Shown here: positions 1 through 8,330 of the stretch, one piece after another | Position numbering within the stretch: position 1 is the first letter of the stretch | How the letters are laid out: every line of letters begins with the position of its first letter | DNA from: Clostridiales bacterium Firm_04 | Lineage (GTDB): Bacteria; Bacillota; Clostridia; Oscillospirales; Ruminococcaceae | NCBI GenBank assembly: GCA_001603005.1 | Contig: LVAJ01000012.1 | Location: 124,001-188,000, forward strand | Length of the DNA stretch: 64,000 nucleotides | Reading direction: 5' to 3' | The notes under the pieces: model-generated | The model's database searches: none | What the model saw: the letters and a program-made list of their open reading frames with translations, nothing else | What the model was told of the DNA's origin: nothing | Made by a program: the position numbers and the translations under genes

Positions 1-176
1 AGGCAAGAATCGACAGAAACTTGGAAGGCGGCATGGCAATTTCGATCGGCAGACTCCGCGAGGATACGCTGTTCGATTACAAGTTCGTCTGCCTGTCTCA
101 TAACACGCTGCGCGGCGCTGCCGGCGGTGCAGTCGAGCTTGCAGAACTGCTCGCAGCAAAGGGCTATTTCGACTGA
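1..176 (+). CDS. asd: Aspartate-semialdehyde dehydrogenase, C-terminal end (partial)
   Basis: Only the last 57 codons are in the window; the reading frame is open from position 3 to a TGA at 174-176. The visible tail (GRLRED, then KFVCLSHNTLRGAAGG, then ELAELL) is the conserved C-terminus of aspartate-semialdehyde dehydrogenase. That enzyme makes aspartate semialdehyde, the substrate of DapA, and dapA and dapB follow on the same strand. The start and promoter lie outside the window, so a lysine riboswitch ahead of it cannot be judged. Confidence 0.85.
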   Translation, partial: ARIDRNLEGGMAISIGRLREDTLFDYKFVCLSHNTLRGAAGGAVELAELLAAKGYFD

Positions 177-212
177 TATTATCATCAAAACTGAACGGAA
201 GGAGGTGCTCCG

Positions 213-815
213 ATGCGGCATGTATTTGTCTGTCCGATGGACGATACCATTGAAATTGCGATGCTTGATATTACCGGTGACTACCGCGTTCACGGCGGAA
301 TCAATTTCGTGACCTTTCAGCCAAAGGAGCCGCCTCTCTATCCGTATGTTCCGGCGTATTTTCAGGATTACAACCACCAGAGAGCGCCGCTCCGCAATTT
401 TCTGCGCGATGAGACCTACGGGTTCCGTCCGCGGGATTATCTGCTTGCGCTGCATGATGACGCGACCGATCTGGAAGCACATGCACTCAGCGAGCTGCTG
501 ATCGCCTGCGGTGCAAAGGAAACGCTCATGGAATACCGCGCATTTCTGCTTTCCTCAGAGGACAGCTATATAGCGGTAACCGGTTCCAAGCGTGCAGTCA
601 CGGTCACGCTGGTAATGACGGCGCTGGAAGATACCGACCGGATCTTTATTCCGATCAATGAAGCGGTTCATGATACGGTGTTCGATGCCGTGCGTGAACT
701 GGATCCGAGCGGAAAGCTGCCTGTTTACCGCTTCGGCGTGCCGGAAGCATTGTCCGGTATCGGCGAAATGGTCAATGCGGCAGAGCTGATCCGCAATTTT
801 ATCAAAATACTGTAA
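213..815 (+). CDS. Hypothetical protein between asd and dapA
   Basis: This 200-residue protein starts at an ATG preceded by a strong GGAGGT about 7 bases upstream. I see no signal peptide, membrane segment or motif I can name; it looks cytoplasmic. The N-terminus (MRHVFVCPMDD) is followed by an aromatic, proline-rich stretch and an alpha/beta-looking C-terminal half. It sits 36 bases after asd and shortly before another unknown gene and dapA, so it is probably transcribed with the diaminopimelate genes. Whether it serves that pathway is unknown. Confidence 0.75.
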   Translation: MRHVFVCPMDDTIEIAMLDITGDYRVHGGINFVTFQPKEPPLYPYVPAYFQDYNHQRAPLRNFLRDETYGFRPRDYLLALHDDATDLEAHALSELLIACGAKETLMEYRAFLLSSEDSYIAVTGSKRAVTVTLVMTALEDTDRIFIPINEAVHDTVFDAVRELDPSGKLPVYRFGVPEALSGIGEMVNAAELIRNFIKIL

Positions 816-850
816 CGGGACATATTCTAAAGCAGGGGAGTGCTGATAGC

Positions 851-1240
851 ATGGATGCCACGCGGTATCTGATCCGGATCTGCGCATCGGGCGGCATGGA
901 ACGGACGGCGGTGGAAGCCGGTGCAGTTCCGCAGGAACAGCTGCAAATGCTGCTGCATACAGATGCGCTGGAACGGTATCGTGTGCCGGTCAGACCGGAG
1001 TTCCCGGATACTGACAGAGCACTTTGTTATCTGATCGACGCGCGCAGCGGTGACCGCGAACTTCCGATGAATTTCATCGGCACCTGCTTTTATCATACCG
1101 GATGTCCGGTCTGCGGCGACCTGCTGCTGGGATTCAGCGGTGCGGATGCTGACGGAACGGAGATCTTCGGTCTGACAAAAGTGCAGAGTGATCTGCTGCT
1201 TGCGTGGCTGCATGCACAGTTTCCGGCGTTTCCGGAATGA
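851..1240 (+). CDS. Hypothetical protein upstream of dapA
   Basis: This 129-residue protein starts at the ATG at 851, with GGGGAG about 11 bases upstream. It has a lone Cys pair (TGCPVCGD), which could be half a metal site, and no signal peptide or membrane segment. It lies 35 bases after the previous unknown gene and 41 bases before dapA, on the same strand. I do not recognise the family. The frame is supported by operon position, ribosome-binding site and a composition like its neighbours. Confidence 0.65.
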   Translation: MDATRYLIRICASGGMERTAVEAGAVPQEQLQMLLHTDALERYRVPVRPEFPDTDRALCYLIDARSGDRELPMNFIGTCFYHTGCPVCGDLLLGFSGADADGTEIFGLTKVQSDLLLAWLHAQFPAFPE

Positions 1241-1281
1241 TAACTCCCGCATGCTCCTGTTACATAGAAAGGATGAAAGAC

Positions 1282-2172
1282 ATGAAGCCTGTTATTTTTA
1301 CCGGTGCAGCTGTTGCACTTGTGACACCGTTCCATGCGGACGGTTCTGTAAATTATGAAGAACTGGCGCGCCTGATCGACTTTCAGATCGAAAACGGCAC
1401 AGATGCGCTTGTCATTGCCGGAACGACCGGCGAAAGCTCCACGCTGAGCGAGCAGGAGCACATTGATGTCATCCGTTTTGCTGTTGAGCACACAAACCAC
1501 CGTGTTCCGGTCATTGCCGGCACCGGCAGCAATGCGACTGCCACTGCGATCATGCTTTCGCAGGAAGCGGAGCAGGCTGGCGCAGATGCACTGCTGCTTG
1601 TCACACCGTATTACAATAAGACATCGCAGCGCGGTCTGTATGTTCATTATAAGGCAATTGCAGACAGCGTCAAGCTGCCGATCATTCTCTATAATGTTCC
1701 GTCCCGCACCGGACTCGGCATTGATGTGGAGACCGCAGCAAAGCTCGCGGAAATCGACAACATCGTTGCAATGAAGGACGCTGTCGGCAACATCACCTAT
1801 ACGGCGAATCTGATCGAGCGCTGCGGCGACAAGCTGACGGTTTACAGCGGCAACGACGACCAGATCGTTCCGATGATGAGCCTCGGCGCAAAGGGTGTGA
1901 TCTCGGTGCTGTCCAATGTGGCACCGCAGGAAACGCATGATATGACTGCTGCTGCACTGGCAGGAGACTACAAGACTGCTGCTGCGCTTCAACTGAAGTA
2001 TCTCAAGCTGGTTCATGCGCTGTTCATCGAGACCAATCCGATTCCGGTCAAGGAAGCGGTCAATCAGATGGGATTTGCAGCAGGTGCATGCCGTCTGCCG
2101 CTCTATGATATGGCAGATGAAACAAAGGCAGTGCTTGTCGCTGAAATGAAGAAGCAGGGACTGCTCAAGTAA
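1282..2172 (+). CDS. dapA: 4-hydroxy-tetrahydrodipicolinate synthase
   Basis: DapA condenses pyruvate with aspartate semialdehyde, the first committed step of the lysine/diaminopimelate branch needed for peptidoglycan. The 296-residue TIM-barrel length is normal. The N-terminus (FTGAAVALVTPF), GTTGE, the YNVPSRTG motif with the active-site Tyr, and the Schiff-base Lys in AMKDAVG are all present. The frame is open further upstream, but the ATG at 1282 is chosen because AAAGGA lies about 9 bases before it and the product then starts as the family does. The ATG at 1273 has no room for a ribosome-binding site. Confidence 0.96.
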   Translation: MKPVIFTGAAVALVTPFHADGSVNYEELARLIDFQIENGTDALVIAGTTGESSTLSEQEHIDVIRFAVEHTNHRVPVIAGTGSNATATAIMLSQEAEQAGADALLLVTPYYNKTSQRGLYVHYKAIADSVKLPIILYNVPSRTGLGIDVETAAKLAEIDNIVAMKDAVGNITYTANLIERCGDKLTVYSGNDDQIVPMMSLGAKGVISVLSNVAPQETHDMTAAALAGDYKTAAALQLKYLKLVHALFIETNPIPVKEAVNQMGFAAGACRLPLYDMADETKAVLVAEMKKQGLLK

Positions 2173-2188
2173 AAATTGAAGATACTGC

Positions 2189-2219
2189 GATACCGTCTGA
2201 ACGGGTTTCAGGCGGTATC
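2189..2219 (+). other. Intercistronic hairpin between dapA and dapB
   Basis: A 13-bp stem (2189-2201 with 2207-2219, one G-U pair) has a 5-base loop and is not followed by a T-tract. It probably stabilises or processes the dapA-dapB transcript rather than ending it. Confidence 0.5.
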
Positions 2220-2245
2220 ATCGTATGAAAAGAAAGGAATCAAAC

Positions 2246-3004
2246 ATGGTACAAATTGTAATCAGCGGCGTGTCCGGTCACATGGGCAGAACGCTCGTCA
2301 GCAGCATCGCAGACCGCGAAGACTGTGCCGTTTGCTGCGGCATTGATATCCGGAATGACGGCAGCTTTGCATTTCCGGTCTATGACAGTCCGGCAAAAAT
2401 GCAGGAAAAGCCGGATGTCATCATTGATTACAGCCACCCGAACAGCCTCGACGGTCTGCTGGAATATGCGCAGGCAACCGGAACACCGATCGTTCTTGCG
2501 ACAACGGGATATTCCGAGGAACAACTCTCGAAGATCCGTCAGGCATCGGAGCATGTCGCGCTGTTTTCCTCGTTCAATATGTCGATCGGCATTCAGCTTC
2601 TGATCGCGCTGTCCAAAAAGGCAGCAGCGGTGCTTGGCAATCAGTTCGATATCGAGATCATTGAAAAGCATCACAATCAGAAGATTGACGCACCGTCCGG
2701 AACGGCATTGATGCTTGCAAATGCACTTTGCGAGGAATCCGATCCGAAAAAGCATCTTGTTTACGACCGCCACAGCGTCCGCAAAAAGCGTGAGATCACC
2801 GAAATTGGCATGCATTCCGTTCGCGGCGGCACGATCGTCGGAGAACACGAGGTTCTGTTTGCGGGACCGGACGAGTGCATCTCACTGACGCACACCGCAT
2901 TCTCGAAGCGTGTGTTCGCAGAGGGTTCTGTCAATGCGGCAATGTTCCTTGTCGGCAAGGCGCCGATGCTCTACGATATGACACATATGCTTGCAGAAGC
3001 GTAA
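2246..3004 (+). CDS. dapB: 4-hydroxy-tetrahydrodipicolinate reductase
   Basis: DapB reduces the DapA product with NAD(P)H. The 252-residue product has the N-terminal nucleotide-binding GVSGHMGR, then TTGYS, then the active-site segment EKHHNQKIDAPSGTA, and a C-terminal HTAFSR-like stretch (HTAFSKRVFAEG). An in-frame ATG lies at 2225, but AGAAAGGA seven bases before 2246 and the usual family N-terminus favour 2246. It follows dapA after a 73-base gap with a hairpin and ends in a strong terminator. Confidence 0.95.
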   Translation: MVQIVISGVSGHMGRTLVSSIADREDCAVCCGIDIRNDGSFAFPVYDSPAKMQEKPDVIIDYSHPNSLDGLLEYAQATGTPIVLATTGYSEEQLSKIRQASEHVALFSSFNMSIGIQLLIALSKKAAAVLGNQFDIEIIEKHHNQKIDAPSGTALMLANALCEESDPKKHLVYDRHSVRKKREITEIGMHSVRGGTIVGEHEVLFAGPDECISLTHTAFSKRVFAEGSVNAAMFLVGKAPMLYDMTHMLAEA

Positions 3005-3005
3005 G

Positions 3006-3045
3006 AAAAAGCACCGTATCCGATCGAAGATACGGTGCTTTTTTT
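3006..3045. terminator. Bidirectional terminator between dapB and the YdjH-like gene
   Basis: A perfect 10-bp stem (3011-3020 with 3029-3038) is flanked by A and T runs, so it can stop transcription from both converging genes. Confidence 0.85.
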
Positions 3046-3382
3046 AATGCTTGTTTTTCGGTGCATCAACAATTGTGAGCCCGCCGCCCTGCTGATGTCC
3101 CTGCGAATGCATGCCGGGGGAATGCGAGCTCTGCGGGTGCGATGCGTTCTGCATCGGAACACTGCCTGCCGAACCGCCCTGCGGCATCGCCTGCCGAACC
3201 ATTTGCCGTTCGGTGTGTTTGTCAATCAGGCGATCATTCCGGACATTCAGGTGCAGACTGTTCTGCACAACGTAGTCAGAAGCCTCATGCTTCTGCGATA
3301 CAGATTTCAGCTGCGAAAGCAGTGAAAACAGTACGATCAGTCCGACGACCAGCCCGATGATCAACGGCATCAGAAAATCCAT
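3044..3382 (-). CDS. Small single-pass membrane protein, YdjH-like position
   Basis: This 112-residue protein has one N-terminal transmembrane helix (about residues 5-22), a short polar helix and a Gln/Gly/Ser/His-rich tail. It is the last gene of a three-gene minus-strand unit, 15 bases after the zinc-ribbon gene. In Bacillus subtilis the membrane-stress operon ydjFGHI encodes a small membrane protein (YdjH) beside the equivalents of the two upstream genes, so I suspect a functional counterpart. I cannot show sequence homology to YdjH. Confidence 0.7.
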   Translation of the reverse strand: MDFLMPLIIGLVVGLIVLFSLLSQLKSVSQKHEASDYVVQNSLHLNVRNDRLIDKHTERQMVRQAMPQGGSAGSVPMQNASHPQSSHSPGMHSQGHQQGGGLTIVDAPKNKH

Positions 3383-3397
3383 TTGCTTTCACTCCTT

Positions 3398-4477
3398 TCA
3401 CTGCATCATGCCCATGATAAAATAGGCGATCACCGTAACGGCAGCGGTTACTGCGAAGAAGATCGCCCATGCCTTGCGCTTGTCAGAGGGCAGATTTCCG
3501 ACGAATTTGCCGGTCTGTCCGTTCATCGCAAAGACATACTTCTCGCCGTTCCACGATGTATTGAGCAGCCAGACCGGATAGAGCGCATATCTTGCTTTGC
3601 CCTCATTGAGATGGATCTGCTCATGTTCGATCGTCACAGTATCATAGCCCTGCACGGTTCTGGTGAACTCCTGCCGCGTGCTCTGCTTGATGCGCTCATT
3701 TGCACGCGCCGCACAGGTCTGTTCGTCCACATCATAGCGGTCTGCGAGATAGCCGGAAAGATACGCTGTCTGGAACGGAACCGCATCTTTAATATTGAAC
3801 GGTTCCAGCGATTCCATCAGGGTATTGTCCATTTTCTCGGAGCCGTCAACGGGCACATTCTCAAAATGGATCGAGCCCTCGCGGTCAACGGAAAAGACGC
3901 TCGTTTCGGTATAAGCATACTGCTGATCGCTCCACCGGCGGATCTTTTTTGCCTGAAAACGGTAGGACGCATCTGCCTGCGCATCATAGAGCCAGACTGG
4001 AACATAGATGCCTTTGATCTCGTCGATATGATTCTCGCTTTTGAAGATCTTCGGCAGGAGCGGTTTGCCTTCCATATGCTGCAGCAGCGATTTTTTTGCC
4101 GCTTCTTTATCCAGTTTGAACGGGATCACAAGATCCGGCTTGAGGTCGCCGCTGAACTGACCTGTCATGATGACAGGATTGTCGCAGTAGGGGCATTTGG
4201 ATGCAGCCATTGTCTCGTCGCCGACAACTTCGCCGCCGCAGGACTGGCATTTGTAGATCCGCAGCCCGTCGGTCTCACCCTGTCCCCATGTCGAATCTCC
4301 GGTATCATAGCGTTCTTCCTTTTGCTCATCCTTCTGATCGAGCACAGCATCTTCCTGCTGCATTTCAGACGCATCATATTCGGAAAGACAAAAAGGGCAC
4401 TTCATCTTCTGGGAAGCGGAATCAAATTCGAGTTTTCCGCCGCATGACGGACACTTAAACTGAATCAGGTCTGCCAT
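3398..4477 (-). CDS. Zinc-ribbon membrane protein, YdjG-like
   Basis: This 359-residue protein has two N-terminal zinc ribbons, CPSCGG with CPFC and then CQSCGG with CPYC, a long soluble middle, and one C-terminal membrane helix (AWAIFFAVTAAVTVIAYF). The layout matches Bacillus YdjG, which anchors an SPFH protein to the membrane. AAGGAG lies 8 bases before the ATG at 4477; the open frame extends further, but without a ribosome-binding site. It sits between an SPFH gene upstream and the small membrane protein downstream. Confidence 0.85.
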   Translation of the reverse strand: MADLIQFKCPSCGGKLEFDSASQKMKCPFCLSEYDASEMQQEDAVLDQKDEQKEERYDTGDSTWGQGETDGLRIYKCQSCGGEVVGDETMAASKCPYCDNPVIMTGQFSGDLKPDLVIPFKLDKEAAKKSLLQHMEGKPLLPKIFKSENHIDEIKGIYVPVWLYDAQADASYRFQAKKIRRWSDQQYAYTETSVFSVDREGSIHFENVPVDGSEKMDNTLMESLEPFNIKDAVPFQTAYLSGYLADRYDVDEQTCAARANERIKQSTRQEFTRTVQGYDTVTIEHEQIHLNEGKARYALYPVWLLNTSWNGEKYVFAMNGQTGKFVGNLPSDKRKAWAIFFAVTAAVTVIAYFIMGMMQ

Positions 4478-4505
4478 TTGCAGTCTCCTTCGTGAACTGA
4501 TAGGA

Positions 4506-4532
4506 AGCAGGCGGGTACGAAACCCGCCTGCT
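4506..4532 (-). terminator. Intercistronic hairpin or attenuator after the SPFH gene
   Basis: A perfect 11-bp stem (4506-4516 with 4522-4532) lies in the 65-base gap between the SPFH gene and the zinc-ribbon gene. The T-tract is poor, so it may only reduce downstream expression. Confidence 0.5.
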
Positions 4533-4542
4533 GAATGGATCA

Positions 4543-5874
4543 TTACTTCTGGAGATCGTTCTCATCGAACAGATCGCCGCATTCCGGGCAGAATTTCGGC
4601 GGGTTCGCGGGATCTTCCGGCTTCCAGCCGCACTTATCGCAGCGATAGAGCGGAGCGCCTGCCGGCTTGGATTTGCCGCATTCCATGCAGAATTTGCCCT
4701 GATTGACCGCACCGCAGGAGCAGGTCCAGCCCTGTGCGGGAGCGGGCATTGCGCTGCCGCAGTTCATGCAGAACTTTCCGGTGTTGACCGTGCCGCAGGA
4801 GCAGGTCCAGCTGTTTGCAGCCGGTGCTGCGGGAGCCGGTGCTGCGGGAGCTGCCGGTGCAGCCTGCTGACCGCCCATCGCAAAGAGCTGCGACGGATTT
4901 GCGCCGCCGGCATTCTGTGCGAAACCCATGCCCATGAATGCATTCATTGCGCCGTTCGGGTTCTTCGCAGCATCCTTCATCGCCTGTGCCTGTGCACCGA
5001 CGAGCGTAGCAGCCGCCATATTCGGATTGCGGTTGATCGCAGCATGCTGTGCCTGCTTGATCATCTCATGATCTTCCGGCGGAATGGTAGCGGAATTGAT
5101 GACAACCTCGCCGATCTTGATGCCGCGCTGTGCAACCCACTTGTCAGCGAGCGCCTCGTTCAGCGCATCGCAGAGCTCCTCGGTGTGGTTCGGCAGATCG
5201 CTGTAACGGATGCCGATCTGGGACAGCTTGCCGAATGCCGGCTGAAGCGCCTTCAGGAACTCCGCACGGAGCTGCTGGTCAAGGTTATTGGATTCCTTTG
5301 TAAAGGTGCCGTTGAAGTTGCCGCCTGCTGTGTACTGATAGAACTGCATCGGATCGGTAATATAGAAGGAATAGGTACCGTTGCAGCGGATGCTGGAATC
5401 AAGATCCAGACCGATGTTGTTGTCAACAATGCGGAACGGGATCGGATTCTGGGTACCGAACATGTTGCCCATGATTTCCTTCGTGTTGAAGTAGTAAACG
5501 CGCTGATCCATCGCGGTGTCGCCGCCGTGCTTGAAACGATCCCACGCCTCTTTGAAGGAAGCGACGAGACCTGCGCCGAACTTGCCGGAGAAAACGCTCG
5601 GCTCTGCACCGATATCGTACTTATATTCGCCCGGCTCCGCGCAGATTTCCATGACGCGGCCCTGCTCAACGATAATCATGCACTGACCGTCAGCAACAAC
5701 AATGCCGCTGCCGTTTGTGATGATGTTGTCATTGCCCTTGTTGTTGCCCTTGGTCACCTTCTGACCTTGCACCATCAGTGCAGACGGGGGAAGCGAGGGG
5801 CAGATGAAATACTCCAGCCACTGATCTCTTGCGGTCGAAACACCGGCCTGCAATGCAGCCATAATCAAGCCCAT
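4543..5874 (-). CDS. SPFH/band 7 protein with C-terminal zinc ribbons, YdjI-like
   Basis: This 443-residue protein begins with the YdjI-type N-terminus (ARDQWLEYFICPSLPP), followed by an SPFH/flotillin-like domain to about residue 290, an Ala/Pro linker, and three zinc ribbons: CSCGTVN...CMNCG, CSCGAVN...CMECG and CDKCG...CPECG. Such proteins form membrane-associated scaffolds in envelope stress. It has its own promoter (5972-6000) and an AGGAG before the ATG, and heads a unit with YdjG- and YdjH-like genes. No PspA gene is present here, unlike the Bacillus operon. Confidence 0.88.
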   Translation of the reverse strand: MGLIMAALQAGVSTARDQWLEYFICPSLPPSALMVQGQKVTKGNNKGNDNIITNGSGIVVADGQCMIIVEQGRVMEICAEPGEYKYDIGAEPSVFSGKFGAGLVASFKEAWDRFKHGGDTAMDQRVYYFNTKEIMGNMFGTQNPIPFRIVDNNIGLDLDSSIRCNGTYSFYITDPMQFYQYTAGGNFNGTFTKESNNLDQQLRAEFLKALQPAFGKLSQIGIRYSDLPNHTEELCDALNEALADKWVAQRGIKIGEVVINSATIPPEDHEMIKQAQHAAINRNPNMAAATLVGAQAQAMKDAAKNPNGAMNAFMGMGFAQNAGGANPSQLFAMGGQQAAPAAPAAPAPAAPAANSWTCSCGTVNTGKFCMNCGSAMPAPAQGWTCSCGAVNQGKFCMECGKSKPAGAPLYRCDKCGWKPEDPANPPKFCPECGDLFDENDLQK

Positions 5875-5971
5875 AGTAATAAACTCCTTTCGTTTTGCGG
5901 AGAATATTCCGCAGACAATTGCTTTTCAGCAGTCATTTGCCTGACGGTTCATGCAGACAAATACCAACAAT

Positions 5972-6000
5972 ATTATAACATTTTTTCTATGATTTTGCAA
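5972..6000 (-). promoter_or_regulatory. Promoter of the SPFH unit
   Basis: TTGCAA (5995-6000) and TATAAT (5972-5977) read on the minus strand, with a 17-base spacer. Confidence 0.75.
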
Positions 6001-6127
6001 TGCATTTTTCAAAATAAACGATTGGTATATTTCACTGAATTTTGTTGTTTAGACTTGTGCAGTTTGCAAGTAACGCGGAATCAGGATTTTTTGTGCAGGA
6101 ATCATTGAAATTTCTGCTTTCTTTCCA

Positions 6128-6156
6128 TTGCATTTTTCGGTTGAATATGGTATAAT
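6128..6156 (+). promoter_or_regulatory. Promoter of lepA
   Basis: TTGCAT (6128-6133) and TATAAT (6151-6156) with a 17-base spacer, about 35 bases before the lepA start. Confidence 0.75.
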
Positions 6157-6190
6157 AGAAAAGAATGTATTTATGAACGGAGGAATCCCT

Positions 6191-7993
6191 TTGGCAAATC
6201 AGAATATCCGCAATTTCTGTATCATTGCGCATATTGACCACGGTAAATCCACGCTTGCAGACCGCATTCTCGAGAAGACCTGCGCTGTTGCAAGCCGTGA
6301 TATGGAAGAACAGCTTCTGGATAATATGGACATTGAGCGCGAGCGCGGCATCACGATCAAAGCGCGCGCAGTTGCACTCGATTATACAGCGAAGGACGGT
6401 CAGACCTATCGCTTCAATCTGATCGACACGCCCGGTCATGTGGACTTCAACTACGAGGTCAGCCGTTCGCTGGCAGCATGTGAAGGCGCGATCCTGATCG
6501 TGGACGCGTCGCAGGGTATTGAGGCGCAGACGCTCGCGAATACATATCTTGCAGTTGAAGCGGATCTGGAGATCGTTCCGGTCATCAACAAGATCGACCT
6601 GCCGTCCGCAGAACCGGAGCGCGTTGCCGAGGAAGTGGAAAATGTGATCGGCATTCCCTGTATGGATGCGCCGCGTGTTTCCGCAAAAATGGGCACAAAT
6701 ATCGAAGAAGTGCTTGAGCGGATCGTCACGGATATTCCGGCGCCGCAGGGCGATGAGAATGCACCGCTTCAGGCGCTCATTTTCGACAGCTATTACGATT
6801 CGTATAAGGGCGTTATCATCTATGTCCGCGTGAAAGAGGGCACTGTCCGCACCGGTGACCGCATCCGTCTGATGGCGACCGGCGCAGAGTTTCAGATCGT
6901 TGAAGCCGGCGTCATGAGTGCGACCGAGCATATCAACCGCGGTGTACTGACAGCAGGCGAGGTCGGCTATCTGACCGCTTCGATCAAGAGCATCGGCGAT
7001 ACCCGCGTGGGCGATACCGTTACGCTCGCAGATAATCCCTGTGCAGAAGCACTGCCCGGATACCGCAAGGTCAGCCCGATGGTCTTTTCGGGTATTTATC
7101 CTGCTGACGGCGCACATTACAACGATCTGCGCGATGCGCTCGAAAAATTGCAGCTCAATGACGCGGCACTGACCTTCGAGCCGGAAACATCGGTTGCACT
7201 CGGATTCGGTTTCCGCTGCGGATTCCTCGGTTTGCTGCACATGGAGATCATTCAGGAGCGTCTGGAACGCGAATACGACCTCGATCTGGTCACGACTGCG
7301 CCTTCGGTTATCTACCGCGTCACATTGACAAACGGCGAGGTCATGATGATCGACAACCCGTCGAATTATCCGAATCCGGCGAATATTGCGGATGCAGAGG
7401 AACCGATCGTCAAGGCAAATATTCTTGCACCGAAGGAATATGTCGGTGGCATCATGGATCTCTGTCAGGAGCGCCGCGGAATTTTCAAGGATATGCAGTA
7501 TCTTGATGATGTGCGCGTGGAGATGCATTATACGCTTCCGCTGAACGAGATCATTTACGATTTCTTTGATGCGCTGAAATCGCGAACCCGCGGCTACGCA
7601 TCGCTGGATTATGAACTGGACGGCTATGCGTCCTCGAAGCTTGTGAAGCTCGACTTCATGCTGAACGGCGAGATCGTTGATGCGCTGTCGTTCATCGTGC
7701 ACGATACAAAGGCATATCCGCGGGCCAGAAAAATCGCGGAAAAGCTGAAAGAAAACATTCCGCGCCAGCTGTTTGAGGTTCCGATTCAGGCAGCGATCGG
7801 CGGCAAGATCATTGCCCGCGAAACAGTCAAGGCGCTGCGCAAGGACGTTCTTGCAAAGTGTTACGGCGGTGACATCACGCGTAAGAAGAAGCTGCTGGAG
7901 AAGCAGAAAGAAGGCAAGAAGCGCATGCGTCAGCTCGGTACGGTCGAGGTGCCGTCCGATGCGTTCATGGCAGTGCTCAAATTCGACGAGTAA
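6191..7993 (+). CDS. lepA: Elongation factor 4 (back-translocating GTPase)
   Basis: LepA/EF4 acts on ribosomes under stress. The 600-residue product has the switch regions and G motifs: AHIDHGKST (G1), RGITIK (G2), DTPGHVDF (G3), NKIDLPSA (G4). Its LepA-specific C-terminus ends in [18 protein letters not shown], then [11 protein letters not shown]. The chosen start is a TTG at 6191, because GGAGGA lies 6-7 bases before it and the product then begins [14 protein letters not shown] like its family. The upstream ATG at 6173 sits before the ribosome-binding site. Confidence 0.96.
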   Translation: MANQNIRNFCIIAHIDHGKSTLADRILEKTCAVASRDMEEQLLDNMDIERERGITIKARAVALDYTAKDGQTYRFNLIDTPGHVDFNYEVSRSLAACEGAILIVDASQGIEAQTLANTYLAVEADLEIVPVINKIDLPSAEPERVAEEVENVIGIPCMDAPRVSAKMGTNIEEVLERIVTDIPAPQGDENAPLQALIFDSYYDSYKGVIIYVRVKEGTVRTGDRIRLMATGAEFQIVEAGVMSATEHINRGVLTAGEVGYLTASIKSIGDTRVGDTVTLADNPCAEALPGYRKVSPMVFSGIYPADGAHYNDLRDALEKLQLNDAALTFEPETSVALGFGFRCGFLGLLHMEIIQERLEREYDLDLVTTAPSVIYRVTLTNGEVMMIDNPSNYPNPANIADAEEPIVKANILAPKEYVGGIMDLCQERRGIFKDMQYLDDVRVEMHYTLPLNEIIYDFFDALKSRTRGYASLDYELDGYASSKLVKLDFMLNGEIVDALSFIVHDTKAYPRARKIAEKLKENIPRQLFEVPIQAAIGGKIIARETVKALRKDVLAKCYGGDITRKKKLLEKQKEGKKRMRQLGTVEVPSDAFMAVLKFDE

Positions 7994-8015
7994 TCGCAGG
8001 ATCAGGAGGATCATC

Positions 8016-8330
8016 ATGAAACATATTTGCCCCTACTGCGGGGAAAAGACGTTCACGCCGATCGAAAAGGCGCGCTGCGGCGGTATGAGCAGCGCCGGCA
8101 GAAAATGCCCGTCCTGCGGCGGCAGATGCGTCAACGGAAAGGCATCGCTGCTGCTGCATACCGTGCTGAGTCTGATCGCGCTGATCATGATTATTTATAC
8201 GTATATCACCCATACTACGAAAATGCAGATTTTGCTTTACGGCGTAGTGCCGCTTCTGATCTCGTTTGTGATCGGATTTGTGTATGATATGTTCTTCGGC
8301 AAGCTGATCGAAGCGATCAAGCGCGAATGA
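8016..8330 (+). CDS. Small zinc-ribbon membrane protein
   Basis: This 104-residue protein has an N-terminal zinc ribbon (CPYCG at residues 5-9 and CPSCGG near 30) and two membrane helices (about 48-65 and 75-95). AGGAGG lies 6 bases before the ATG. It starts 22 bases after lepA, and its stop overlaps the hemW start (ATGA), so it is translationally coupled to hemW. The family resembles uncharacterised zinc-ribbon membrane proteins of Ruminococcaceae; its function is unknown. Confidence 0.8.
   Translation: MKHICPYCGEKTFTPIEKARCGGMSSAGRKCPSCGGRCVNGKASLLLHTVLSLIALIMIIYTYITHTTKMQILLYGVVPLLISFVIGFVYDMFFGKLIEAIKRE

Larger units (their letters stand above)
5875..6190. other. Divergent promoter region between the SPFH gene and lepA
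   Basis: This 316-base gap holds back-to-back sigma-A promoters (5972-6000 minus, 6128-6156 plus) and A/T-rich leaders. I see no gene, riboswitch or palindromic operator in it. Confidence 0.7.

Noticed and set aside
1..212. A possible lysine riboswitch in the asd-dapA unit
   Set aside because: The leader of the operon lies outside the window and no riboswitch-like fold is seen in the visible gaps.
6032..8017. A 661-codon open frame antisense to lepA
   Set aside because: It mirrors the codon bias of lepA, has low-complexity Arg/Cys/His-rich translation, and no ribosome-binding site or domain.
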